Below are positions 18,101 to 26,996 of a DNA stretch of 64,000 nucleotides, piece after piece. Both the position numbers and the translations under genes were made by a program. The DNA comes from Bradyrhizobium cenepequi. Its GTDB lineage: Bacteria; Pseudomonadota; Alphaproteobacteria; Rhizobiales; Xanthobacteraceae. How positions within the stretch are numbered: position 1 is the first letter of the stretch; each line of letters opens with the position of its first letter. The stretch spans positions 1 through 64,000 of the forward strand of contig NZ_JAGKJI010000024.1 of NCBI RefSeq assembly GCF_020329485.1, given 5' to 3'. The notes beneath the pieces are model-generated. The model was not told the DNA's origin and made no database searches. It saw nothing but the letters and a program-made list of their open reading frames with translations.

Positions 18101-19090
18101 TCAGCGAAATGCGGCGGCGGACGACGACAGTCCGACCGCGCGCTTGCCGCGCAGCGTCTCGGACGGGTACTCGCCGAACAGGTTTCTGTAATATTGGGCG
18201 AACCGTCCGAGCTCGATGAAGCCCTGCTGCATCGCGACTTCGCCGACCGTGACCTTTCCAGGCGCGCTTTCCCTCAGCATGGAATGGATGGCGCAAAGGC
18301 GCTTGTGGCGCAGGAATGTCACGGGGCCGATGCCGAACACCTCGTGAAAGGCGCGGTGGAGCCCGCGCCGCGACAGCCTGAACTCGGCGCAGATCTCGGA
18401 GATATGCACCGGCCTCGAGCCCAATGCATCGAGGTAGTCCTCGACGCGGCGAACGAGCTTCATCGCCGAGGGCAGTGATCCGCGGTCATCCGGCGGCAGC
18501 GAATTGACGATGGTGCCTGTCATGCAGTCGACGATGGCGCGCTTCCAGAATTCGGCCGCGTCATCCGAAAGCACCGGCTCATGCCGGGCGAGACTTGAAA
18601 TGATCTCGGGCAGGCGGCGGGTGGCGACCATGCCGGTCGCAGCATCTGCGCGATAGTGATTCTTTGCCAGCCAGTGGGTGGGATCGCTGAGCCGCGCATC
18701 GCCGCCGAAGACGGTGCCGAGGTGAGCAAGATCGAACCGGAGCGCCGCATAGGTGGACGCGCCGTGGAAGATCCCGTCATGCTCGACCAGCGGCGGGATG
18801 ACCAACACGTCGGATGGACGCATGTCGAATGACCAGTGGGTGACACGGTCTTCTGCATCAAGCAGCATTCCAACGATCAGCCGGTCATCGGTCGAAATAC
18901 GCTGTGTGCGCAGGCCAAGATTGAACGAGCCGATGCTCAGCGAGAAATCTCCGATACCGACATGAGACAGGCTGCCGCGCAGCTTGCCGCGTCCGAGCTG
19001 CATGATGTCGACATGGCTGCCCTTGACGGCCCGATGCATGCCTTCGAAGCCATCAAGGTTGGAGATGTTGATCGAAAGGCGTTGCGCCAT
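18101..19090 (-). CDS. AraC-family transcriptional regulator
   Basis: Regulator of 329 aa. The N-terminal sensory part resembles a beta-barrel-like ligand domain without a recognised effector; residues about 215-315 contain two helix-turn-helix motifs (VHISEICAEFRLSRRGLHRAFHEVFGIGPVTFLRHKRL and VTVGEVAMQQGFIELGRFAQYYRNLFGEYPSETL, given here in pieces of the AraC domain). The start at 19090 (MAQRLSIN) is preferred: upstream in-frame sequence to 19417 is low-quality and unlike any domain. The divergent FGE-like gene is a plausible target. A weak GGAAC-N16-TGTT match precedes it on this strand. Confidence 0.85.
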   Translation of the reverse strand: MAQRLSINISNLDGFEGMHRAVKGSHVDIMQLGRGKLRGSLSHVGIGDFSLSIGSFNLGLRTQRISTDDRLIVGMLLDAEDRVTHWSFDMRPSDVLVIPPLVEHDGIFHGASTYAALRFDLAHLGTVFGGDARLSDPTHWLAKNHYRADAATGMVATRRLPEIISSLARHEPVLSDDAAEFWKRAIVDCMTGTIVNSLPPDDRGSLPSAMKLVRRVEDYLDALGSRPVHISEICAEFRLSRRGLHRAFHEVFGIGPVTFLRHKRLCAIHSMLRESAPGKVTVGEVAMQQGFIELGRFAQYYRNLFGEYPSETLRGKRAVGLSSSAAAFR

Positions 19091-19541
19091 CTTTCGCTTC
19101 CCCCACGCGCGGTGGGGCAGTGCCGGTCCCGACAACAAGCCGGACACGGCGAAGTTCCTGCCGCACCACGACACCGATTTGCCATGGCGATTCGGGTTTC
19201 GTGATGGCGCAGGTGCGGCAGCAATTTTCGCTGATTTTTCGTCAAAGCCTTCGCAGCCGCAGGGAGGGAACGGCTGCGTCCGGCGGATTCGTGTGACGGC
19301 TGCAAGCAAGGTTGCCGAAAAATGGCACAATCTGCACATCACAGGCATGCCGAGTTGGTCTATCGTTCTATCCTCAACCAGAGCAAGCACGTGATGCGGT
19401 GGCTTGGACGGCATCACGCGCCACGAGAATGGCTGCGCTGACGGCAGCTCTGGCTTTACGACAAGAAAAGGGGCTCACCTGTTGCCGCTGGGCTGGCGGC
19501 GCTTGAACCGGAAGGGCGCGACACCGCGCAAAGTTGACGCC
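19091..19541. other. Divergent intergenic region between AraC gene and FGE-like gene
   Basis: About 450 bp without a convincing gene. Both strands stay open in places, but the codon pattern and composition do not look coding and no domain is visible. It presumably carries the promoters for both divergent genes. No clear palindrome was found. Confidence 0.5.
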
Positions 19542-20531
19542 ATGTTTCGGGCGGAGAGCGAGTGCAGTAATTACCAGCCGAACGATCTGCGGACCGAGGA
19601 CATGGTCTGGATTCCCGGCGGCACGTTCCGGATGGGATCGGACCACCATTACCCCGAAGAAGCGCCATCGCATCGCGTGACGGTCGACGGTTTCTGGATC
19701 GACCGTACACCGGTCACCAATTGGCAGTTCCGCGAGTTCGTGCTCGCCACCGGCTACATCACCGCGGCGGAGATCCCGCCCAGCTCCGCGAACGATCCGG
19801 GCGCGCCGCCGGACATGCGCCAACCCGGCTCACTTGTCTTCATGGCGCCGCGGCGGGTGCGCGATTTGCGCGACACCAGCCAGTGGTGGACGTTCACGCC
19901 GGGCGCCAACTGGCGCCATCCATATGGCCCGAAGACCAACATCAACGTGCTCGGCAGTCATCCGGTCGTGCACATCGCCTATGCCGATGCCCTGGCTTAC
20001 GCGAAATGGGTCCGAAAGGAATTGCCGACGGAAGCGGAGTGGGAATTTGCCGCGCGTGGCGGGCTCGAGGATGAGGAATACGCCTGGGGCAACGCCTTGA
20101 TGCCCGGTGGCGTCCACATGGCCAACACCTGGCAGGGTAATTTCCCGGTCCAGAATTTGTGCGAGGACGGCTATGACCGCACCTCGCCAGTGACGGCGTT
20201 CCCACCGAACGGCTATGGCGTCCATGATATGATCGGCAACGTCTGGGAGTGGACCACCGACTGGTGGTCGGCACACCACGAGGCGGCCGCGCAGCACGGT
20301 GTTTCTCGCAATCCGATCGGCGGCCGCAAGGAGGCCAGCTACAATCCGGCGAGCCCGCACGCCCGTATCCCGCGCAAGGTGCTCAAGGGCGGCTCGCATC
20401 TCTCCGCGCCGAACTATAGCCGCCGCTATCGTCCCGCCGCGCGGCACGCCGAGGCGGTCGATGCTTCCACGAGCCATATCGGCTTCCGATGCGTGTTGCG
20501 CTCACCCGTTTCCGCATCTCGCCGTCCTTGA
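19542..20531 (+). CDS. FGE/SUMF1-family protein lacking both catalytic cysteines
   Basis: Formylglycine-generating-enzyme (FGE-sulfatase) fold, 329 aa from ATG 19542. Typical pieces are MVWIPGGTFRMGSD, VDGFWIDRTPVTNWQFREFV, LPTEAEWEFAARGG, YGVHDMIGNVWEWTTDWW and KVLKGGSHL..NYSRRYRPAARHAE, ending HIGFRCV. In true FGEs the segment GGSxxC-x4-C supplies the two copper-binding cysteines; here these positions are Ser288 and Ser293. Formylglycine synthesis on a sulfatase is therefore unlikely, and no sulfatase gene is nearby. The protein may use the fold for another reaction, as other FGE-sulfatase-domain families do, or for binding. An in-frame ATG at 19404 is possible but less likely. Confidence 0.85.
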   Translation: MFRAESECSNYQPNDLRTEDMVWIPGGTFRMGSDHHYPEEAPSHRVTVDGFWIDRTPVTNWQFREFVLATGYITAAEIPPSSANDPGAPPDMRQPGSLVFMAPRRVRDLRDTSQWWTFTPGANWRHPYGPKTNINVLGSHPVVHIAYADALAYAKWVRKELPTEAEWEFAARGGLEDEEYAWGNALMPGGVHMANTWQGNFPVQNLCEDGYDRTSPVTAFPPNGYGVHDMIGNVWEWTTDWWSAHHEAAAQHGVSRNPIGGRKEASYNPASPHARIPRKVLKGGSHLSAPNYSRRYRPAARHAEAVDASTSHIGFRCVLRSPVSASRRP

Positions 20532-20654
20532 GCGCGGTTCTCCGGCGCCGCTGGAGCGCGCCACGAAGTCAGGAAGAGCCGTTGAAGCGGTTCCGATGGT
20601 GGGAACGAGTCCGAACCTTCGGCAGTTAGCATACTGGGCAGCAGGGGAGGCGTG

Positions 20655-21923
20655 GTGTCGAATACTGCGAATGCAAGGCCCGGGGACGAACCAGCGGCCG
20701 TCATGTTGTTCCCGCAGCCGGCGCTGCAACTGGTCTATGACACAGCGCCGATCGGGCTTGCATGCCTTTCGCCAGACTGCCGGTATCTGCAGATCAATCA
20801 ACGTCTTACCGAGATATGCGGGCTCTCCGTCGAGTACCATCTCGGACGCTGCGTCAGGGATTGCGTGCCGGCACTGGCCGACTCGGTCGAGCAGATCGTG
20901 CGGTCGATCATGGAGACTGGCGAACCGGTGATCGGCGTCGAAGTGGCTGGTCAACGGGCCGATCAGGTCGGCGAGCGCTTGTGGATGACGTATTGGCACC
21001 CGTTGCGTGCGCTAAGCGGCCAGATCGTCGCCATCAATGTTGCCGCGGAGGAGATAACCGAACGGAAGCGCAACGAGCAGGCGCTTCGCCAGGCCCGCGA
21101 CACGGCCGAGGCTGCGCTGCAGGATCTGCGCGAGGCCCAGGATTCGCTGGTTGAAGCCGAGAAGCTTGCCGCACTTGGCCGGATGGTTGCGGGTGTCGCC
21201 CATGAAGTCAACAGTCCCGTCGGCATTAGCCTGACGGTTGCCTCATCACTTCAGCGCAGGACCGAGCGCTTTGCTGCTGAGGCGGCGCGCGGCGACCTCC
21301 GCCGTTCGGCGCTGACCGAGTTCATCGGCGCGATCAACGATGCATCAAACCAGCTTGTGACCAACCTCAATCGCGCGGCCGAACTGGTGAGCGCGTTCAA
21401 GCAGGTTGCGGCCGACGACGATCAGGGCGAGCGACGCGAGTTCGATGTTGGCGAATTGACCGGACGGATCCTCCTGAACCTGCGTCCCGGGCTTCAAGAG
21501 CGCCGTATTATCTTGAATACATGGTGCGAGCCAAATCTTCGGATGAACAGTTATCCTGGCCCCTACGGGCAGGTTCTGACCAATCTGGTGTTCAACGTCA
21601 TCGCGCATGCGTTTCCCGACGGTCGCCGAGGTGCCGTCGACCTGACCGCGCGCGCCGCAGGGCCCGATCACGTCGAGGTGGTGTTTGCCGACAACGGTTC
21701 AGGGATGAGCGCCGAGACCAGGCGTCGGGCGTTCGATCCCTTTTTCACGACCCGCCGCCACGAAGGCGCAACCGGCCTTGGCCTGCACATCGTCCATAAC
21801 ATCGTGACCGAGCGTCTGGGAGGACGGATCAGGCTCGATAGCGAGGTGGGCAGCGGCACGCGCGTTCAACTGCTGTTGCCACGGATCGTGGGCCAGCAGA
21901 CCGCACCCGGGAGCATGGACTGA
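20655..21923 (+). CDS. PAS-domain sensor histidine kinase
   Basis: Soluble sensor kinase of about 422 aa. A PAS domain occupies about residues 20-140, a coiled coil about 140-165, then the phosphoacceptor box with His183 (GVAHEVNSPVG) and an HATPase_c domain with N box (GQVLTNLVFNVIAHAF), G1 (VFADNGSGMS) and G2 (GATGLGLHIVHNIV). No transmembrane segment, so it senses a cytoplasmic signal. No response regulator lies beside it. GTG 20655 is 4 nt after AGGGGAGG; GTG 20652 and ATG 20703 are alternatives. It ends exactly where the convergent chemotaxis gene ends. Confidence 0.87.
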   Translation: MSNTANARPGDEPAAVMLFPQPALQLVYDTAPIGLACLSPDCRYLQINQRLTEICGLSVEYHLGRCVRDCVPALADSVEQIVRSIMETGEPVIGVEVAGQRADQVGERLWMTYWHPLRALSGQIVAINVAAEEITERKRNEQALRQARDTAEAALQDLREAQDSLVEAEKLAALGRMVAGVAHEVNSPVGISLTVASSLQRRTERFAAEAARGDLRRSALTEFIGAINDASNQLVTNLNRAAELVSAFKQVAADDDQGERREFDVGELTGRILLNLRPGLQERRIILNTWCEPNLRMNSYPGPYGQVLTNLVFNVIAHAFPDGRRGAVDLTARAAGPDHVEVVFADNGSGMSAETRRRAFDPFFTTRRHEGATGLGLHIVHNIVTERLGGRIRLDSEVGSGTRVQLLLPRIVGQQTAPGSMD

Positions 21924-23672
21924 TCACGCGCTCTTCCGCGCGCCCTCGACCGGATCGGCACGCAAATTACGGAAGAATTTCTCGACCTCGCGCGACAGCG
22001 TCTCCGCCGTCGCGGTCAATTCACTGGACGTGGCCAGCACGGATTCCGCCGCGACCGATGTCTTGCCCATGGCTTCGCTGAGCGAGCCGATATTGACCAC
22101 CAGCGTGTCGTTGCCTTGCGCGGCGGCCTGCGCATTGATCGATATCTCGCGCGTCGCGGCATCCTGCTCGCCGACGGCGCTCGCGATATTCGAGGTCACC
22201 GCGTTGATCTCGCGCACCGCATTGCCGATCTCACGCACCGCTTCGACCGAATTGCGCGTCGAAGCCTGGATCGTGCCGACATTCTCGCCGATCTCGACGG
22301 TTGCTTTCGCGGTCTGCTCCGCCAGCGCCTTGACCTCATGGGCGACGACCGCAAAGCCGCGGCCGGCATCACCGGCGCGCGCGGCTTCGATGGTGGCGTT
22401 AAGCGCGAGCAGGTTGGTCTGCTCGGCGATCGCCCGGATCAGCGTGAGCACGCCGTCGATGCGCTGGGTCGCGGCGGCAAGCCCTTCGATTTCGGCGACT
22501 GATCTTTCGGTGCGCTGGCCGGCCTGCTCGACCGCGCCGGCGGACTGCCTCACCTGACGGCCGATCTCCTGCACCGAGGCTGAAAGTTCTTCGGCGGCGC
22601 TGGCGACGGCGGAGACATTGTCGGCGGCCTGAGTGGTGGCGCCGGCGGCCGTCACCGCACGATCGCTGGCATCGGAAGCGACGCTGGCAATGGCCTGCGC
22701 CGTATCGCGCATTGAGGCCGCGTTGTCGTTGACCGCACGCAGCACCGCGCCGATCGCCTCGCGGAACGCGTCCACCGAGGCTTCGATGTGCCTGGTGCGC
22801 TCGTCGCGCGCCTTCGATTCCTGCAGCACCTGCGAATTGAGGTTGCGGTTGCGTTGCATCGCTTCCCGGAAGATCTCGATCGCGCGCGCCAGCGCCCCGA
22901 TCTCGTCGTCGCGGCGGGTGTAGGGAACCGCGACGTTCTCCTCGCCTTCCGCGACCTGCCTGATGGTGGTGGTGATCGCCGACAGCGGGCGGGCGACCGA
23001 GCGCGAGATGATCAAGACGCCGAGCACCACCAGAACCAGCGCCAGGCCACCGAGGCCGGTCAGGACGAGGGCCATGGTGCGATTGGCGTCGGTCTCCTGT
23101 GCCAGCTTCTTGCTGCGCTCGGCATAGACCTTCGACAGCGCCTCCAGGTCCTTGTTCAGCGCCGTGCGCACGTTGCGGTTGGCGTCGTTGTCGCCCCATT
23201 CGCGCCCCGCGGCGGCGCCGATCTCGACGCCGCGGCGCACGAGCTCCTTGCGGAAATCGACGAACTGCTCGATGCGTTTCTTGAAATTTGCGAACTGCTC
23301 GGCATCGTCGGCCTGGACGATCTGCTCCCAGTTCTTGACCAGGGCGAGGATGCGCTCGTTGAACTTGAGCAGCCCGTCGCCGTATTTCTTCACCGTGGCC
23401 GGATCCGTCGACATGTAGATGCCGCGGGATTCCATTACCACCGCATAGACGAGCGAATTGACCCGCTCGACATTTAGCGCCGCGCGGCTCGCCGTCTCCA
23501 CGGCCTCCGTGAGCTCGGCGTTCCGACGGCTGTTGTACTCGGACAGGAAGGTGATGGCCGCGGTCAGCACTGCAAACAGCGCAAAGATCGCGTACAGCTT
23601 GGCAGCAAGCGAAAGCCGGGACGCCATGGCACGGACAGGGAGGGGACGGGAGGATGTCGTGATTTCAGCCAT
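21924..23672 (-). CDS. Methyl-accepting chemotaxis protein
   Basis: Chemoreceptor of 582 aa. A transmembrane helix near residues 20-42, a periplasmic helical sensor (about 43-190, four-helix-bundle type with ESRGIYMS), a second transmembrane helix (about 200-222), a HAMP domain (SRSVARPLSAITTTIRQVAEGE) and a cytoplasmic signalling domain with the hairpin-tip sequence IRAIAEQTNLLALNATIEAARAGDAGRGFAVVA (shown as motif). The C-terminus has no CheR pentapeptide. Start at 23672 (MAEITTS) has GGAG 8 nt upstream; longer in-frame upstream sequence is rejected. Confidence 0.9.
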   Translation of the reverse strand: MAEITTSSRPLPVRAMASRLSLAAKLYAIFALFAVLTAAITFLSEYNSRRNAELTEAVETASRAALNVERVNSLVYAVVMESRGIYMSTDPATVKKYGDGLLKFNERILALVKNWEQIVQADDAEQFANFKKRIEQFVDFRKELVRRGVEIGAAAGREWGDNDANRNVRTALNKDLEALSKVYAERSKKLAQETDANRTMALVLTGLGGLALVLVVLGVLIISRSVARPLSAITTTIRQVAEGEENVAVPYTRRDDEIGALARAIEIFREAMQRNRNLNSQVLQESKARDERTRHIEASVDAFREAIGAVLRAVNDNAASMRDTAQAIASVASDASDRAVTAAGATTQAADNVSAVASAAEELSASVQEIGRQVRQSAGAVEQAGQRTERSVAEIEGLAAATQRIDGVLTLIRAIAEQTNLLALNATIEAARAGDAGRGFAVVAHEVKALAEQTAKATVEIGENVGTIQASTRNSVEAVREIGNAVREINAVTSNIASAVGEQDAATREISINAQAAAQGNDTLVVNIGSLSEAMGKTSVAAESVLATSSELTATAETLSREVEKFFRNLRADPVEGARKSA

Positions 23673-23804
23673 TCGCGGCACTCCAGATAGGCCGGTGAGC
23701 ACCGACGGCGGTAAAATCATGTAGAATTTTAGTGGAGAAATTCTTAATTCGCGAAGTTTTTCCGCATTGCAACCAACGGCCCCGACGCAGACCGGGCCGG
23801 ACAA

Positions 23805-23836
23805 CCTATCGGCACCGGTTCTTGCATGGTGATAGG
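23805..23836 (+). promoter_or_regulatory. Leader hairpin upstream of eutB
   Basis: CCTATC (23805-23810) pairs with GATAGG (23831-23836), and CACC with GGTG, giving a bulged stem about 40 nt before the eutB start. It might be part of the leader transcript. It has no cobalamin-riboswitch box, so no ligand control is claimed. The rest of 23673-23876 holds no gene. Confidence 0.3.
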
Positions 23837-23876
23837 CTGTTGATCCAATGAAGCGCCGCCAGCGCGGGAACCCCTC

Positions 23877-25259
23877 ATGGTCTATCGCCACGTCATCGGT
23901 GCCATTTCTTACGTGTTCGGCGATCTGCGCGACCTGCTCGCCAAGGCCACGCCGCCGCGCTCCGGCGACCGCCTTGCGGGGATCGCCGCCGGCAGCGCCG
24001 AGGAGACGATCGCGGCGCGGATCGCGCTCGCCGATCTGCCGCTGAAGCAGTTCCTGAACGAGGCGGTCATCCCTTACGAGGATGACGAGGTCACGCGGCT
24101 GATCCTCGACACCCACGATGCCGCAGCTTTTTCCGCCATCTCGTCATTGACCGTCGGCGGCTTTCGCGACTGGCTATTGTCGGATGCCGCGACCACCGAC
24201 GCACTGCGGAAGCTGTCCCGCGGCATCACGCCGGAAATGGCGGCCGCGGTGTCAAAACTGATGCGCAACCAGGACCTGATCCTGGTTGCGAAGAAATGCG
24301 AGGTGACGACCCGCTTCCGCAACACTATCGGGCTGCGCGGCCGGATGAGCACGCGGCTGCAGCCCAACCATCCCTTCGACGACGTCACGGGCATCACCGC
24401 CTCGATCCTCGACGGGCTCCTGCTCGGATCCGGCGACGCCTGCATCGGCATCAATCCGGCAAGCGACGATCCCAACGTCCTTGGCGGCCTCGTGCGGCTG
24501 CTCGACGACATCATCACGCGCCTTGCGATCCCGACCCAGGGCTGCGTGCTGACCCATGTGACGACGACGCTGGGACTGATGGGGCAGGGCCTGCCGGTTG
24601 ATCTGGTATTCCAGTCGATTGCAGGAACGGAAGCCGCCAACCGCAGCTTTGGCGTCGATCTGGCGCTGCTCGGCGAAGCGCGCCAGGCTGGGCTGTCGCT
24701 CCGCCGCGGCACGGTCGGTGACAACGTCATGTATTTCGAGACCGGGCAGGGCTCGGCGCTGTCGGCTGGCGCCCATCATGGCGTCGACCAGCAGACCTGT
24801 GAGGCTAGAGCCTATGCGGTCGCCCGCGCCTTCAATCCTCTGCTGGTCAACAGCGTGGTCGGCTTCATCGGCCCGGAATATCTCTACGACGGCAAGGAAA
24901 TCATCCGCGCCGGCCTCGAGGATCATTTCTGCGGCAAACTGCTCGGCCTGCCGCTCGGCGTCGACGTCTGCTATACCAACCACGCCGAAGCCGACCAGGA
25001 CGACATGGACAATCTCCTGACCCTGCTGGCAGCCGCCGGCGTCACCTTCATGATGGGGGTGCCCGGCGCCGATGACGTCATGTTGAATTACCAGTCGACG
25101 TCGTTCCACGACGCACTCTATGTCCGGGATGTCTTCGGCCTTAAGCGGGCGCCCGAATTCGACGATTGGCTGCTGCGCGCGGGCCTCGCGGGAAAGGACT
25201 TCCGGCTTGCCGACGGTGCAGGACTGCTGCCTGAATTTGCCTCGCGCCTGATCGCCTGA
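23877..25259 (+). CDS. eutB: Ethanolamine ammonia-lyase large subunit
   Basis: Adenosylcobalamin-dependent lyase subunit that, with EutC, converts ethanolamine to acetaldehyde and ammonia. The 460 aa match the usual length. Family sequence is evident throughout: YVFGDLRDLLAKATPPRSGD, LRGRMSTRLQPNHPFDD, GLLLGSGDACIGINPASDD, TQGCVLTHVTTTLGLM, YFETGQGSALSAGAHHGVDQQT, DVCYTNHAEADQDDMDNL and MGVPGADDVMLNYQSTSFHD. EutC is encoded 1.7 kb downstream, beyond hpnP. No microcompartment genes are nearby, so the acetaldehyde would be handled by free enzymes. Confidence 0.96.
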   Translation: MVYRHVIGAISYVFGDLRDLLAKATPPRSGDRLAGIAAGSAEETIAARIALADLPLKQFLNEAVIPYEDDEVTRLILDTHDAAAFSAISSLTVGGFRDWLLSDAATTDALRKLSRGITPEMAAAVSKLMRNQDLILVAKKCEVTTRFRNTIGLRGRMSTRLQPNHPFDDVTGITASILDGLLLGSGDACIGINPASDDPNVLGGLVRLLDDIITRLAIPTQGCVLTHVTTTLGLMGQGLPVDLVFQSIAGTEAANRSFGVDLALLGEARQAGLSLRRGTVGDNVMYFETGQGSALSAGAHHGVDQQTCEARAYAVARAFNPLLVNSVVGFIGPEYLYDGKEIIRAGLEDHFCGKLLGLPLGVDVCYTNHAEADQDDMDNLLTLLAAAGVTFMMGVPGADDVMLNYQSTSFHDALYVRDVFGLKRAPEFDDWLLRAGLAGKDFRLADGAGLLPEFASRLIA

Positions 25260-25293
25260 AAATCCCGCTTCGCGCCTTCGCGTTTGCGCTTTG

Positions 25294-25318
25294 GCAACCA
25301 TCAGTTCCCTACGGCGTT
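25294..25318 (+). promoter_or_regulatory. Candidate EcfG (general stress) promoter for hpnP
   Basis: GCAAC (25294-25298), 16-nt spacer, CGTT (25315-25318). This matches the EcfG consensus GGAAC-N16/17-CGTT at eight of nine fixed positions and lies 85 nt upstream of the hpnP start, in the gap after eutB. EcfG control of hpnP has been reported in Rhodopseudomonas palustris, which makes the site plausible. Confidence 0.5.
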
Positions 25319-25403
25319 GCACCGCCACAATCTTGAAGGATTTCTGGCCCAGCGTTTGATGCCGTGCTTATATTTGCTTTGGGATCGTCTTAAGGAAGTT
25401 TGG

Positions 25404-26990
25404 ATGAGAGCTGAGGGCATCGAGACGGTACGACGCATCCTTTGCGTCTTCCCGCGCTACACGTCGGCGTTCGGCACGTTCGAATACGCCTATCCCCTGA
25501 CCGACGGCGTCAAGGCCTTCATGCCGCCGCAAGGGCTGTTGCTGATCGCCGCCTATCTGCCGGAAAACTGGCACGTCCGCTTCATCGACGAGAACATCCG
25601 TCCCGCCCGCAAGGAAGATTTCGAATGGGCCGAGGCGGTATTCGTCAGCGGCATGCACATCCAGCGCCAGCAGATGAACGACATCTGCCGCCGTGCGCAT
25701 GCCTTCGATCTTCCGGTTGCCCTTGGCGGCCCCTCAGTCAGCGCCTGCCCCGACTACTATCCATCCTTCGACTATCTCCATGTTGGCGAACTCGGCGACG
25801 CGACCAATGAGCTGATCGCGCGGCTTGCGCGCGATACGTCGCGCCCGCCCGAGCAGGTGGTCCTGAAGACCGCAGACCGTGTGCCGATGACGGAGTTTCC
25901 GATCCCGGCCTATGAGCTTGCGGAGACCAAACGCTATTTCCTCGGCAGCATCCAGTTCTCCAGCGGCTGCCCCTATCAGTGCGAATTCTGCGACATCCCC
26001 GGTCTCTACGGCCGCAACCCGCGCCTGAAGACGCCGCAACAGATCATCGCCGAGATCGATCGCCTGCGCGAATGCGGCATGACCGACACAATCTATTTCG
26101 TCGACGACAATTTCATCGGCAACCGCAAGGCGGCACTCGAATTGATGCCGCATCTGATCGAATGGCAGAAGAAGAATGGTTATGCGATGCGATTCGCCTG
26201 TGAGGCGACGCTGAATATCGCCAAGCGGCCGGAGATTCTCGAGAAGATGCGCGAAGCCTTCTTCGTCACCATCTTCTGCGGTATCGAGACCCCCGATCCC
26301 GACGCGCTGAAGGCGATGCACAAGGATCACAACATGATGGTCCCGATCCTGGAAGGCATCCAGACCATCAATTCCTACGGCATGGAGGTCGTCTCCGGCA
26401 TCATCATGGGCCTGGATACCGACAAGCCGGAGACCGCGGATGCGCTGCTCACTTTCGTCGATCAGTCCCGGATTCCATTGCTGACGATCAACCTGTTGCA
26501 GGCGCTGCCGAAGACGCCGCTCTGGGACCGGCTCGAACGCGAGGGACGCCTGGTCGAGGACGACAGCCGCGACTCCAATGTCGAGTTTCTCTTGCCCTAT
26601 GATCAGGTGATCAGCTCCTGGAAGCGGTGCATGGAGATGGCCTACGAGCCCGAAAAGCTGTTCGCGCGTTACCAGCACCAATGCGATTACACCTACGCCA
26701 ACCGCGTCAAGGTGCCGGTCAGCCCGGAAAAGAAGAGCTGGGCCAATATCAGGCGCGGGCTGATCATGCTGCGCAACATCTTCTGGCAGGTCGGCGTGCT
26801 CGGCGACTACAGGCGGACATTCTGGAAGTTCGCGCTCGGGCGGCTTCGCCGCGGCGACATCGAGGGATTGATCGCATCTTCGATGATCTCGCATCACCTG
26901 ATCACGTTCGCGCGCGCGGCCTCGAGCGGGCAGCAGAACGCGTCGAACTACTCGATCCGGCTGCGCGAGGCCTCGGTGCCTGCCGAGTAG
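25404..26990 (+). CDS. hpnP: Hopanoid C-2 methylase (B12-binding radical SAM)
   Basis: Cobalamin-binding radical SAM methyltransferase (528 aa) that adds the C-2 methyl group of 2-methylhopanoids. Residues about 10-150 are a B12-binding-like domain (RRILCVFPRYTSAFGTF, DGVKAFMPPQGLLLIAAYLP, VALGGPSVSACPDYYP). The radical SAM core has CX3CX2C with Cys189, Cys193 and Cys196 (SSGCPYQCEFCDIPGLYGR), and DDNFIGNRKAA. The DUF4070-like C-terminal part follows. Sequence agrees closely with known HpnP. ATG 25404 has AAGGAAG upstream. The gene sits between eutB and eutC with only 6 bp to eutC, so co-transcription with eutC is likely. Confidence 0.93.
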   Translation: MRAEGIETVRRILCVFPRYTSAFGTFEYAYPLTDGVKAFMPPQGLLLIAAYLPENWHVRFIDENIRPARKEDFEWAEAVFVSGMHIQRQQMNDICRRAHAFDLPVALGGPSVSACPDYYPSFDYLHVGELGDATNELIARLARDTSRPPEQVVLKTADRVPMTEFPIPAYELAETKRYFLGSIQFSSGCPYQCEFCDIPGLYGRNPRLKTPQQIIAEIDRLRECGMTDTIYFVDDNFIGNRKAALELMPHLIEWQKKNGYAMRFACEATLNIAKRPEILEKMREAFFVTIFCGIETPDPDALKAMHKDHNMMVPILEGIQTINSYGMEVVSGIIMGLDTDKPETADALLTFVDQSRIPLLTINLLQALPKTPLWDRLEREGRLVEDDSRDSNVEFLLPYDQVISSWKRCMEMAYEPEKLFARYQHQCDYTYANRVKVPVSPEKKSWANIRRGLIMLRNIFWQVGVLGDYRRTFWKFALGRLRRGDIEGLIASSMISHHLITFARAASSGQQNASNYSIRLREASVPAE

Positions 26991-26996
26991 CTGAAG

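Noticed and set aside
19091..19417. N-terminal extension of the AraC regulator frame
   Set aside because: The frame stays open but the sequence is Pro/Arg/Cys-rich with no match to the family; start 19090 fits better.
23673..25403. Cobalamin riboswitch upstream of eutB or hpnP
   Set aside because: No B12-box-like sequence and no matching multi-stem fold could be seen in either leader, although all products use cobalamin.
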